Source: Cellulomonas humilata | GTDB taxonomy: Bacteria > Actinomycetota > Actinomycetes > Actinomycetales > Cellulomonadaceae | NCBI RefSeq assembly: GCF_030814415.1 | Contig: NZ_JAUSVB010000001.1 | Span: 1,178,001 to 1,242,000 of the forward strand | Direction of reading: 5' to 3' | DNA: 64,000 nt | In this document: positions 23,965 through 31,908 of the stretch, piece by piece | How the letters are laid out: every line of letters starts with the position of its first letter | Position numbering within the stretch: the first letter of the stretch is position 1 | Notes under the pieces: generated by a model | Seen by the model: only the letters and a program-made list of their open reading frames with translations | Database searches by the model: none | What the model was told of the DNA's origin: nothing | Position numbers and translations under genes: made by a program

Positions 23965-24483
23965 CTAGAGGCCGAGCAGGTCCACGATCTGTGAGGCCAC
24001 CGCCGAGGGTGGCCGGTCGACGTTGGTGACGACGAGCTCCTCCACGCCGGCCGCGAGGAGCAGGACGGCGAGGACGTCGGTGCGGGCGAGGTGCCAGTCC
24101 CGCTCCGGGCCGGGTGGGTGCCGGGCGACCAGGCGGGCGTGCCGGGTGGCCGTCGGCGCGTCGATCCGCACGACCCGGACCGGCTCGCCGAGGGCGTCCG
24201 CGTAGGCGTCGCGCTGCGCGACGGTCTCGATGACGCGCGGCAGGATCAGGACCTCCAGCCCGGCGTCGCGCCAGAGCGGGCGCATCGTGCGCAGGTGCGC
24301 GACGACGACGCGCTCGTTGAAGGGGTCGTCGGGTGGCGACGGGGTCTCGGTAGCGATCGCGTCGACGTCGACCTCACCGGCGGCGAGCCCGCGGGCGAGG
24401 AGTGCGTCCCGCAGGGCGACCGCCACCGTCGACTTGCCCGCACCGACGGTTCCCGAGAGCGCGACGACCTGCATGCAGCCCAT
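23965..24483 (-). CDS. P-loop NTPase/kinase-like protein
   Basis: 172 residues. Walker A VALSGTVGAGKSTVAVALRDALLARG (about 6-31, GTVGAGKST), then EVDVDAIATETPSPPDDPFNERVVVAHL, VLILPRVIETVAQRDAYADAL and VVRIDAPTATRHARLVARHPPGPERDWHL. The fold looks like an AAA_33/zeta-type small-molecule kinase. Substrate unknown. ATG 24483 is used, and an internal ATG three codons on is possible. It is divergent from the MDR reductase, and the operator boxes at 24491-24554 lie just upstream of its start. Confidence 0.75.
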   Translation of the reverse strand: MGCMQVVALSGTVGAGKSTVAVALRDALLARGLAAGEVDVDAIATETPSPPDDPFNERVVVAHLRTMRPLWRDAGLEVLILPRVIETVAQRDAYADALGEPVRVVRIDAPTATRHARLVARHPPGPERDWHLARTDVLAVLLLAAGVEELVVTNVDRPPSAVASQIVDLLGL

Positions 24484-24490
24484 TCTGCCG

Positions 24491-24554
24491 TGTAAAGAAC
24501 TCTTGACATGATGTCTGGTTCGCCATACCTTCGCCGTGTCAACAATCCTTTACA
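24491..24554. promoter_or_regulatory. promoter with two TGTMAA-N6-TTKACA operator boxes
   Basis: Box 1 (24491-24508) is a near-palindrome, TGTAAAGA/TCTTGACA around 2 nt. Box 2 (24537-24554) has the same outer halves, TGTCAA and TTTACA. Box centres are 46 bp apart. TTGACA at 24503-24508 (inside box 1) and TACCTT at 24526-24531 with a 17-nt spacer form the promoter. Box 2 lies at the start of the transcript, just before the Shine-Dalgarno. Binding would block both initiation and elongation. The XRE regulator encoded at 25987 is the most likely binder. Confidence 0.6.
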
Positions 24555-24566
24555 CAGGAGACTCCG

Positions 24567-25565
24567 ATGGACGCCCGGACCGAGACTCGCACCATGCAGG
24601 CGATCACCCAGCGCGCGTACGGCACGTCCGAGGTGCTCACGTTCGGGACCGTGCCCCGGCCGGTGCCGAAGGCGGACGAGGTCCTGATCCGCGTGCGGGC
24701 GTCGTCGCTCAACTTCGCCGACAAGGCGATGATCACCGGCCGGCCGTCGCTGGTCCGCGCCGTCTCCGGGCTGCGCAGGCCCAAGCACCCGGTGCCCGGG
24801 AAGGACGTCGCGGGCGTCGTCGAGGAGGTCGGCGCGAACGTGACCGACCTCCGGCCCGGCGACGAGGTGTTCGCGGAGGCCGTCGCGGGGGCGTGGGCGC
24901 AGTACGTGAGCGTCCCGGCGAAGCTCGTCGCACCCAAGCCGGCGAACCTGACCTTCGAGCAGGCCGCCACGCTCCCGCTGGCCGCCGGCACCGCTCTCGA
25001 CTGCGTCGCCGGGGTCCGGTCGGGGCAGAAGGTCCTGGTCAACGGGGCGTCCGGCGGGGTCGGCACGTTCGCCGTGCAGCTGGCCACGGCGCTCGGGGCC
25101 GAGGTGACCGGGGTGTGCAGCGGGCGCAACGTGGAGCTGGTCCGCGGGGTCGGTGCGGACCATGTCATCGACTACGAGCGCACCGACTTCACCAGCAGCG
25201 GCGCCCGGTACGACCTGATCATCGACCTCGTCAGCAACCGGAACCTCACGGCCTACCGGCGGGCACTGACCCCGCACGGCACGCTCCACCTGTCCGGCAG
25301 CGGCAGCGGTCGGGTGATCGGGCCGATGGCCCGGCTCGTGCAGGCGCTCGTCGTGAACCTCTTCGTCGGTCAGCACCTGAAGCCGGTGTTCGCCACCGCG
25401 AGCCGCGCGAAGCTCGACCGGCTGCGCGAGCTCGCCGAGGCGGGGTCGCTCACCCCGGCGATCGAGCGGACCTACCCTCTGAGCGACGCCCCCGAGGCGC
25501 TGCGCCGCCAGATGGCCGAGCACGCCCGGGGCAAGACCGTCATCACCGTCGCCGAGGAGCGCTGA
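24567..25565 (+). CDS. zinc-free MDR NAD(P)-dependent alcohol dehydrogenase / quinone-oxidoreductase type
   Basis: 332 residues. GroES-like N-terminus: QAITQRAYGTSEVLTFGTVPRPVPKADEVLIRVRASSLNFADKAMITG, then HPVPGKDVAGVVEEVGANVTDLRPGDEVFAE. Nucleotide-binding motif VLVNGASGGVGTFAVQLATALGAEVTGV (about 153-180), with VIDYERTDFT later. The zinc-binding Cys cluster is absent. The type (LNFADKAMITGRP.., DLIIDLVSNRNL) is seen in many regulated actinobacterial operons. Substrate unknown. It is the first gene of an operon with DUF2178-like, XRE and possibly DUF4386 genes. Confidence 0.85.
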   Translation: MDARTETRTMQAITQRAYGTSEVLTFGTVPRPVPKADEVLIRVRASSLNFADKAMITGRPSLVRAVSGLRRPKHPVPGKDVAGVVEEVGANVTDLRPGDEVFAEAVAGAWAQYVSVPAKLVAPKPANLTFEQAATLPLAAGTALDCVAGVRSGQKVLVNGASGGVGTFAVQLATALGAEVTGVCSGRNVELVRGVGADHVIDYERTDFTSSGARYDLIIDLVSNRNLTAYRRALTPHGTLHLSGSGSGRVIGPMARLVQALVVNLFVGQHLKPVFATASRAKLDRLRELAEAGSLTPAIERTYPLSDAPEALRRQMAEHARGKTVITVAEER

Positions 25566-25993
25566 TGTCGTACGAGGAACGCAACGTCTGGGTGATGTTC
25601 GTCGTCTCGGTGCTCGCCTACGCGGTGTACGTCGTCGTCGTGCTGACGCGGGCGCAGGACGTGCCACTCACCGAGGTCGCGTACGTCGGGCCGCTCCTGT
25701 GGTCCATCGGCGGTGCCATCGTCGTCTCCATCCTCGCCTCCATCGCCGTGGGGCTGGCCAACCGGCGCGACGGGCACATGACGGACCAGCGCGACAAGGA
25801 GATCAACCGCCTGGGCGAGCGCACGGGCCAGTCGTTCGTCGTCATCGGCGCCCTCGCCGCGATGGTCCTCGCCCTGATGGAGGCGGACTGGTTCTGGATC
25901 GCCAACGTCGTCTACCTCTGCTTCGTCCTGTCGGCGATCCTCAGCTCCGTCACCAAGCTCGTCGCCTACCGGCGGGACTTCTCCGCATGGTGA
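25565..25993 (+). CDS. DUF2178-like four-helix membrane protein
   Basis: 142 residues with four membrane helices (about 8-28, 40-63, 91-109, 112-130) and a conserved cytoplasmic loop HMTDQRDKEINRLGERTGQ between helices 2 and 3. This matches small membrane proteins that are regularly encoded beside a short XRE-type regulator. The start overlaps the MDR stop by one base (TGATG) and the end overlaps the regulator by 7 bp, so the three are tightly coupled. The membrane protein may sense a signal and control the regulator, but that is inference from context. Confidence 0.75.
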   Translation: MSYEERNVWVMFVVSVLAYAVYVVVVLTRAQDVPLTEVAYVGPLLWSIGGAIVVSILASIAVGLANRRDGHMTDQRDKEINRLGERTGQSFVVIGALAAMVLALMEADWFWIANVVYLCFVLSAILSSVTKLVAYRRDFSAW

Positions 25994-26202
25994 AGCCCAC
26001 GCGGGTCACCAACTCCATCCGCACCCTGCGCTTCACCCACGGCGAGATGACGCAGGCCGAGCTGGCCGAGCGCATCGGCGTCACCCGTCAGACCGTCATC
26101 GCGATCGAGCAGGGGCGCTACTCCCCGTCGCTCGAGATGGCCTTCCAGATCGCCCGCGTGTTCGACGTCCCGCTCGACGACGTCTTCCAGTACCCGGGCT
26201 GA
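25987..26202 (+). CDS. short XRE-type HTH regulator (YozG-like)
   Basis: 71 residues, made almost only of a helix-turn-helix: VTNSIRTLRFTHGEMTQAELAERIGVTRQTVIAIEQGRYSPSLEMAFQIARVFDVPLDDVFQYPG. The TRQTVIAIEQGRYSPSLE recognition region is that of Cro/CI-like YozG proteins. Such mini-regulators are usually translationally coupled to a DUF2178-type membrane protein, as here. It probably binds the TGTMAA...TTKACA boxes upstream of the operon (24491-24554). Confidence 0.9.
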   Translation: MVKPTRVTNSIRTLRFTHGEMTQAELAERIGVTRQTVIAIEQGRYSPSLEMAFQIARVFDVPLDDVFQYPG

Positions 26203-26268
26203 TCCCACCGCACACCGCACGAGGCCGCGAGGTCTCGCGATCCGTCATGCCTCTGAGAGGAACGTCCG

Positions 26269-26916
26269 ATGAACGCACGCCTGGCAGGACTGCTGTACCT
26301 CGTCGTCGCCATCTGCGGCGGCTTCGCCGAGCTGGCCGCACGAGGCTCGATCAAGGCGGCCGACGACGTCGCCCAAGCCCTCCGCGACAGCGCGGACCTC
26401 ATGAGGATCGCCTTCGCCGCCGACGTCGTCGCCTACACGTGCTTCCTGCTCGTCGGCCTCGCGCTGTACGCCCTGTTCAAGGACGTCCACCGCGTCGCCG
26501 CGGTCGCGATGCTCACCATGAACGCGGTCAGCGTGGCCATCCAGAGCCTCAACCTGGTCAACCACGCCGGCGCCGTCCTCGCTGCGGAGCGGGGTTCCGA
26601 CGAGCTCGCCGTGCTGTTCCTCGACCTGCACGGCGTCGGGTACCTGATCGCGCAGGTCTTCTTCGGCGGTTGGCTCATCCCGCTCGGCTACCTGGTCGTC
26701 CGGTCGGGGATGATGCCGCGGGTCTTCGGGTACGTGCTCGTGGTCGGCGGCGTCGGGTACCTGCTCGGCCTCGTCGTGGAGCTGGCCGCGCCCGACGCGG
26801 ACGGCGTCGCGCTGGCCCTGGGGCTGCTGGGTGGGATCTCCGAGATCGCGTTCCTCGGCTGGCTGCTGGTCAAGGGGGTGCGCGCGCCCGTCCGCGAGCC
26901 CGTGCTCGTGCCCTAG
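26269..26916 (+). CDS. DUF4386-type membrane protein
   Basis: 215 residues with six predicted helices. The conserved DUF4386 features are ARLAGLLYLVVAICGGFAELAARG at the N-terminus, DVVAYTCFLLVGLALYALFKDVHR, the LVN...LFLDLHGVGYLIAQVFFGGWLIPLGYLVVRSGMMPRVFGYVLVVGGVGYLL block and a C-terminal helix. Family function is unknown. A GAGAGG Shine-Dalgarno (26255-26260) precedes the ATG. It lies 66 bp downstream of the XRE gene, and CGCGAG-N2-CTCGCG (26226-26239) lies in the gap and could be a weak hairpin or operator. Confidence 0.8.
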   Translation: MNARLAGLLYLVVAICGGFAELAARGSIKAADDVAQALRDSADLMRIAFAADVVAYTCFLLVGLALYALFKDVHRVAAVAMLTMNAVSVAIQSLNLVNHAGAVLAAERGSDELAVLFLDLHGVGYLIAQVFFGGWLIPLGYLVVRSGMMPRVFGYVLVVGGVGYLLGLVVELAAPDADGVALALGLLGGISEIAFLGWLLVKGVRAPVREPVLVP

Positions 26917-26925
26917 TTTGGCTAG

Positions 26926-28725
26926 GTGTCCGACGCCACGCTGAGCCTGCTGGTCCTCGCGGGCTGCGTCGGCCTCTTCATCTGGAACCGCCTCAGTGTC
27001 GGCGTCGTCGCCATCCTCACGGCACTCGCCCTGTACGCGACCGGGCTGGTCACCGCCACCGAGGCGGTCGCCGGGTTCGGGGACCCGGTCGTCGTGTTCA
27101 TCGCGTCCCTGTTCGTGCTCAGCGAGGGCCTCGAGTCGTCGGGGGTCACCGCGTGGGCCGGTCAGCAGCTGATCACCCGCGCCGGGACCGCGCGGAACCG
27201 GCTGCTGATCGCGCTCATGGGCCTGTCCGCGGTCATGGCGGCGCTGGTCACGCCCAACGGCGCGGCCGCAGCGCTGCTGCCGGTGGTGGTGCTGGCGTCG
27301 CGCCGGTCGAAGCAGTCGACGTCGCAGATGCTCATGCCGCTCGCCTTCGCGGCCAGCGCCGGAGCACTGTTGGTGCTCAGCGGCAGCACCGTCAACGTCA
27401 TCGTGTCCGACGCGCTGTTCGAGGCCACCGGCGAGCGGTTCGGGTTCTTCGAGTTCGGGCTGATCGGGCTGCCGCTGGTGCTGGTCACCATCGCGGTCTC
27501 GGTCCTCCTCGGCCGACAGCTCCTGCCCGACCGGTCGCCGACGTCGCTCCCGGCCGACTACTCCGCGCACGTCGACACCCTGGTCGAGCACTACAGCCTC
27601 GACGTGGGCTTCTTCCGGCTCGCGGTCCAGCCGGGGTCCGACGTCGTCGGCAGCCGACGCGAGCAGGTCGAGGTTCCGGACGGCGTGGTGCTCATCGGGG
27701 TGCAGCGGTCCTCGGGTGCTCCGGCCGGCGCGGACGACGTGCTGAGCGTCGACGACGTCGTCGTGGTGACGGGAGACAGCGCCGGGATCACGTCCCTGGT
27801 CGACCGGCACGGGTTCGCCGTCGCGACGACGCCGTTGACCCGCGGGACCCGCGAGGCGCTGCTCGGCCGGGAGGTGGGCGTCGCGGAGCTGGTGGTCCGG
27901 CCCCGCTCGCGGGTGATCGGCGAGGTCGTGTTCGCGGGCCTGGTCCGGTCCGGCGTCACGGTGCTCGGCGTCCGGCGGCTGGGGAAGGACCGCGGCGCCG
28001 ACCACCTGGCGCTGGCCGAGGGCGACTCGCTGCTGGTGCACGGGCCGTGGCCCGCGGTCGAGGCGTTCGCGGCCGACGACGACGTGCTCATCGTCGACAG
28101 CCCCGAGCTGGTCCGGCGGCAGACCGTGGCGCTCGGACCGAAGGCGTGGCGCGCGATCGCGGTGCTGGTCGGCACGGTCGCGCTGCTGGCCACGGGCGTG
28201 GTCCCGCCCGCGATCGCGGGGTTGATCGGCGCGACCGCGATGGTGATGACCGGCGTCGTCGGTGGCCCGCAGGCCTACCGGGCGATCTCCTGGCAGACCG
28301 TGGTGCTGGTCGGCGGGCTCATCCCGCTGTCGGTCGCGATCGCGTCGTCCGGGGCGGCGGACCTGGTGGCCGGCTGGCTGGTCGGCATCGTCGGCGACGG
28401 CAGCCCGCAGGTGGTCCTCGCCGCGATCTTCGTGCTCACCGTGCTGCTCGGTCAGGTGGTCAGCAACACCGCGACCGTGCTCATCGTCGCGCCCATCGCG
28501 GTGGCCATGGGCAACGAGTCGGGGGTCGCGCTGGCCCCCGTGCTCATGCTCGTCGCCGTCGCCGGGGCCGCATCCTTCCTGACCCCGATCGCCACCCCCG
28601 CCAACATGATGGTCATGGGTGCGGGCGGCTACCGGTTCTCCGACTACTGGAAGCTCGGACTCGCGACCACGCTGGCGTGGTTCGTCGTCGCGGTGCTGCT
28701 CATCCCTGTCATCTGGCCCACGTAA
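26926..28725 (+). CDS. SLC13-family permease with two RCK_C (TrkA-C) domains
   Basis: 599 residues. The membrane half (about 1-190, SVGVVAILTALALYATGLVTATEAVAGFGDPVVVFIASLFVLSEGLESSGV) is followed by two TrkA-C domains (about 205-380, VDTLVEHYSLDVGFFRLAVQPGSDVVG... and GREVGVAELVVRPRSRVIGEVV) and a second membrane half (about 410-599) with VVSNTATVLIVAPIAVAMGNESG and FLTPIATPANMMVMGAGGY. Such proteins import anions such as sulfate or dicarboxylates, with regulation by the cytosolic RCK_C part. The GTG start has TAGTTT (26914-26919) 6 nt upstream, so it is leaderless. Confidence 0.9.
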   Translation: MSDATLSLLVLAGCVGLFIWNRLSVGVVAILTALALYATGLVTATEAVAGFGDPVVVFIASLFVLSEGLESSGVTAWAGQQLITRAGTARNRLLIALMGLSAVMAALVTPNGAAAALLPVVVLASRRSKQSTSQMLMPLAFAASAGALLVLSGSTVNVIVSDALFEATGERFGFFEFGLIGLPLVLVTIAVSVLLGRQLLPDRSPTSLPADYSAHVDTLVEHYSLDVGFFRLAVQPGSDVVGSRREQVEVPDGVVLIGVQRSSGAPAGADDVLSVDDVVVVTGDSAGITSLVDRHGFAVATTPLTRGTREALLGREVGVAELVVRPRSRVIGEVVFAGLVRSGVTVLGVRRLGKDRGADHLALAEGDSLLVHGPWPAVEAFAADDDVLIVDSPELVRRQTVALGPKAWRAIAVLVGTVALLATGVVPPAIAGLIGATAMVMTGVVGGPQAYRAISWQTVVLVGGLIPLSVAIASSGAADLVAGWLVGIVGDGSPQVVLAAIFVLTVLLGQVVSNTATVLIVAPIAVAMGNESGVALAPVLMLVAVAGAASFLTPIATPANMMVMGAGGYRFSDYWKLGLATTLAWFVVAVLLIPVIWPT

Positions 28726-28736
28726 GGAGCACGATC

Positions 28737-30215
28737 ATGCCGTTCGACCCGATCCCGTCCCGCGCCCGGTTCGAGGAGCTCTCCGTCCGGGTCGCCGCGC
28801 CCGGCGCCGACGTCGGTCGCGCCCTCGGGCTCGCCGTGACCGCCACGGGCGAGGTCCCGTCCGGGGTGCCGCTGGACCGTGCCGCGCTCACCGAGTGGGG
28901 CTTCCGCGGAGCCGTCGGCGAGACGCTGATCCTGCCGCGCGAGGGGGGAGCCGTCATCGCGACCGGCGTCGGCGACGAACCCTCCGAGGCGGCCCTGCGC
29001 GACGCCGCCGCCGCGTTCGCCCGGGCGGCCGGTCGTGACGACGTGCTCACCACGGACCTCACGGCAGCCGGAGCGTCCGCCGAGTCCTCCGCCCAAGCCG
29101 TCGTCGAGGGCATCCTGCTCGGCCGGTACCGGTACGACGCGCTCAAGTCCGACCCGACCGCGGTCCCCGTCCGGGAGATCGTCCTGCTGGTCGACGACGC
29201 GGACGTCGATGCCGCCCAGCGCGGAGCCGACCGCGGCGTCGTGATCGCCCGCGCGGCCTCCCTGTCCCGGGACCTGGCCAGCACGCCCGCCGGTCACCTC
29301 ACCGCCCCGGACCTGGCCGACATCGCGGTCTGGCTGGCCGGCGAGCACGGGCTCGACATCGAGGTGTTCGACGAGGAGGCCCTGATCGAGATGGGCTGCG
29401 GCGGGCTGCTCGGCGTGAACGCCGGGTCCGTCGTCGAACCCCGGATGATCGTGATCCGGTACGTCCCCGCGACGGAGCCCACCGGCCACCTCGGCCTCGT
29501 CGGCAAGGGCATCACCTACGACTCCGGTGGCATCAGCCTCAAGCCGTCCAACGCCATGCACGCGGCCATGAAGATGGACATGAGCGGCGCCGGCGCGGTG
29601 CTCGCGGCGATGACGGCGCTCGCGGACCTCGAGGTCCCCGTCGCGGTCAGCGCCTACCTGGCCTGTACGGACAACATGCCGTCGGGCTCCGCGACGAAGC
29701 TGGGCGACGTGCTGACCAGCCGGAGCGGCCGGACCATCGAGGTGGTCAACACCGACGCCGAGGGACGCCTGGTGATGGCCGACGCGATCGCGCTGGCCCG
29801 CGAGGACGAGGTGGACGCGATCGTCGACATCGCCACGCTGACCGGGGCCGCCCTGGCCGCGCTCGGGATGATGACCGCGGCCGTCATCGGCAACGACGAC
29901 GGCATGCTCGACCTGGTCGAGGCGGCAGCGGAGCGCACCGACGAGCAGGTCTGGCGGCTGCCGCTCGACCGCCGGTACCGCAAGCAGCTCGACTCCGAGG
30001 TCGCGGACATCAAGAACCTCGGCGGCGAGTACGCGGGGGCCATCACCGCGGCGCTGTTCCTGGCCGAGTGGGTGGGCGAGACCCCGTGGGCCCACCTGGA
30101 CATCGCCGGGACGATGCGGTCCGACGGGGACGAGGCGTGGCGGACCAAGGGTGCGACCGGCTTCGGCGCCCGGCTGCTCCTGGAGGTCGCGTCGACGTTC
30201 AGCGCGAACCGGTGA
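28737..30215 (+). CDS. pepA: leucyl aminopeptidase (peptidase family M17)
   Basis: 492 residues. The N-terminal macro-like domain (about 1-165) is followed by the catalytic domain with LVGKGITYDSGGISLKPSNAMHAAMKMDMSGAGAVL (metal-binding Lys, Asp) and the family signature NTDAEGRLVMADAIAL (about 340-355). The C-terminus carries DIKNLGGEYAGAITAALFLAEW and WAHLDIAGTM. It releases N-terminal residues from peptides, with two divalent metals, in a hexamer. TAAGGAG precedes ATG 28737, which lies 11 bp after the permease stop. The open frame upstream of the ATG is an out-of-phase shadow of the permease gene. Confidence 0.93.
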   Translation: MPFDPIPSRARFEELSVRVAAPGADVGRALGLAVTATGEVPSGVPLDRAALTEWGFRGAVGETLILPREGGAVIATGVGDEPSEAALRDAAAAFARAAGRDDVLTTDLTAAGASAESSAQAVVEGILLGRYRYDALKSDPTAVPVREIVLLVDDADVDAAQRGADRGVVIARAASLSRDLASTPAGHLTAPDLADIAVWLAGEHGLDIEVFDEEALIEMGCGGLLGVNAGSVVEPRMIVIRYVPATEPTGHLGLVGKGITYDSGGISLKPSNAMHAAMKMDMSGAGAVLAAMTALADLEVPVAVSAYLACTDNMPSGSATKLGDVLTSRSGRTIEVVNTDAEGRLVMADAIALAREDEVDAIVDIATLTGAALAALGMMTAAVIGNDDGMLDLVEAAAERTDEQVWRLPLDRRYRKQLDSEVADIKNLGGEYAGAITAALFLAEWVGETPWAHLDIAGTMRSDGDEAWRTKGATGFGARLLLEVASTFSANR

Positions 30216-31093
30216 ACGAGCGGCGCGCGCTCCACGAGTCGATCGCCGGGGCCGCCGTCCTGGGCGCCCTCGCGGTCGTCTGGGGCATCGCCGCCCAGTC
30301 GCGCGTGCTGCTGTTCGACGGCGCCTTCATCCTGCTCGGCATCGTGCTGTCCGCGCTGTCGCTCATGGCGTCGCGCGCCGCTGCCGACGTGCCGAGCGCG
30401 CGGTTCCCGTTCGGCAAGGCGGCCGTCACGCCCCTGGCGATCGCGGTCCAGGGCGTGGCGCTGCTGGGCACGCTGATCTACGCCGCGGTCGACGCCGTCG
30501 CGGTCATCACGGCCGGCGGTGCGGACGTCGAGCCCGGCACCGTGCTTGCCTACGGGCTGATCACGATGACCTGCTCGTACGCGATCTCCCGCTGGCTGAC
30601 CCGCCGCGCACCCGACTCCGAGCTCGTGGCCGCGGAGGTCGCCCAGTGGCGGGCGGGGGCGCTGCTGAGCCTGGTGTTCGCCGTCGGAGGGGGACTGGCG
30701 CTGGCGCTGACCGACGTCGGCGACGTCGTCCGGTACGTCGACCCGGTCCTCGTCCTGGTGGCCTGCCTGGTGCTGCTGCCGATCCCGTTGCGGCTGCTCC
30801 GGGCCGCGGGCCTGGAGCTGCTGGAGGCGGAGCCGCCGGCCGAGGTCCGCCGCGTCCTGGCGGAGGCCGTGACGTCCGTGCGGGCGGAGTTCGGGCTCGA
30901 GGAGCCGTTCGTCCGCTCGACCAAGCTGGGCAGCCGGCTCTACGTCGAGGTCGACTTCGTGGTCCCGGAGGGGGCGTGGGACGTGACCGGCGAGGACCGC
31001 GTCCGCCGCGCGCTGATCGGCCACCTGGAGCCGCTCGGGTACGACCTGTGGGCCAACGTCGAGCTCACCGCCGACCCGGCACTCGCCCGCTGA
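30212..31093 (+). CDS. CDF-like cation transporter (COG3965 type) with altered metal site
   Basis: 293 residues from a GTG that overlaps the pepA stop (GTGA). Six membrane helices fill about 1-200, with the CDF landmarks LLFDGAFILLGIVLSALSLMASRAA (TM2) and ARFPFGKAAVTPLAIAVQG (the YPYG/FPFGK loop), and YVDPVLVLVACLVLLPIPLRLL in TM5. A cytosolic C-terminal domain follows (FVRSTKLGSRLYVEVDFVVPEG). The HxxxD/DxxxD metal ligands of classical zinc exporters are not visible in TM2 or TM5; only one Asp remains in each. Transport substrate is therefore uncertain. Confidence 0.75.
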   Translation: MNERRALHESIAGAAVLGALAVVWGIAAQSRVLLFDGAFILLGIVLSALSLMASRAAADVPSARFPFGKAAVTPLAIAVQGVALLGTLIYAAVDAVAVITAGGADVEPGTVLAYGLITMTCSYAISRWLTRRAPDSELVAAEVAQWRAGALLSLVFAVGGGLALALTDVGDVVRYVDPVLVLVACLVLLPIPLRLLRAAGLELLEAEPPAEVRRVLAEAVTSVRAEFGLEEPFVRSTKLGSRLYVEVDFVVPEGAWDVTGEDRVRRALIGHLEPLGYDLWANVELTADPALAR

Positions 31094-31101
31094 CGCGCCA
31101 A

Positions 31102-31130
31102 CGACCGCCCACCAGGATCGTGGGCGGTCG
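31102..31130. terminator. bidirectional terminator between convergent transporter genes
   Basis: Perfect 11-bp arms (31102-31112, 31120-31130) around a 7-nt loop, between the CDF-like stop at 31093 and the ABC permease stop at 31144. Confidence 0.8.
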
Positions 31131-31143
31131 AGGGGCGTGCGGT

Positions 31144-31908
31144 TCAGCTGATCTTGCGGCGGTACGTGCGCATCGCGAACACGTAGGCGACGACGAGGAT
31201 GCCGACGCACCAGGCCAGCGCGACCCAGATGTCGTTGCCCACCGGCTGCCCGGCGAACAGGTCCTGGATCGTGTTGACGATCGAGGTCACCGGCTGGTTC
31301 TCCGCGAACCACCGCACCGGACCCGACATCGTCTCCGTGGGGACGAAGGCCGAGCTGATGAACGGCAGGAAGATCAGCGGGTAGGAGAACCCCGCGGCCC
31401 CGTCGACGGACTTCGCCGAGAGGCCGGCGATGACGGCGACCCAGGTGAGTGCCAGGGTGAACAGGGTCAGGATCCCGGCGACGGCGAGCCACGCCCCGAT
31501 CCCGGCCGAGGTGCGGAACCCCATGAGGAGACCGACGACGACGATGATCGCGATGGTGATGCCGTTGGACGCCAGCGAGGTGAGCACGTGCGCCCACAGC
31601 ACCGACGGCCGCGAGATCGGCATCGAGTGGAACCGTTCGAAGATGCCGCTCTGCAGGTCGGTGAAGAGCCGCACGGCCGTGTAGGCGATCCCCGACGCGA
31701 TCGCGATCAGCAGGATCCCCGGCAGCAGGTAGTTGACGTAGTTCTCGGTGCCCGACTGGATCGCCCCGCCGAACACGTAGACGAAGAGCAGCATCAGGGC
31801 GATCGGCGTGACCGCGGTCGTGATGATCGTGTCCACGCTGCGGGTGATGTGCCGCAGCGAGCGACCGGTCAGGTCGGCGGTGTCGCTGAAGAAGTGCGTG
31901 GTGGTCAT
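31144..31908 (-). CDS. ABC-2 type transporter permease (DrrB family)
   Basis: 254 residues with six helices: SVDTIITTAVTPIALMLLFVYVFGGAIQSG near the N-terminus, YLLPGILLIAIASGIAYTAVRLFTDLQSGIFERFHSMPISRPSVLWAHVL (the ABC-2 FERF..MPI.R loop), and FISSAFVPTETMSGPVRWFAENQPVTSIVNTIQDLFAG at the end. DrrB-type permeases export drugs or lipids with a DrrA ATPase. Its ATG overlaps the ATPase stop (ATGA). It is the last gene of the leftward RHH-DUF4097-ABC unit. Confidence 0.9.
   Translation of the reverse strand: MTTTHFFSDTADLTGRSLRHITRSVDTIITTAVTPIALMLLFVYVFGGAIQSGTENYVNYLLPGILLIAIASGIAYTAVRLFTDLQSGIFERFHSMPISRPSVLWAHVLTSLASNGITIAIIVVVGLLMGFRTSAGIGAWLAVAGILTLFTLALTWVAVIAGLSAKSVDGAAGFSYPLIFLPFISSAFVPTETMSGPVRWFAENQPVTSIVNTIQDLFAGQPVGNDIWVALAWCVGILVVAYVFAMRTYRRKIS

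Noticed and set aside
26247-28736. 830-codon extension upstream of pepA in the same frame
   Set aside because: It is an out-of-phase reading of the DUF4386 and SLC13 genes. PepA proteins are about 490-500 residues and start at ATG 28737 behind TAAGGAG.
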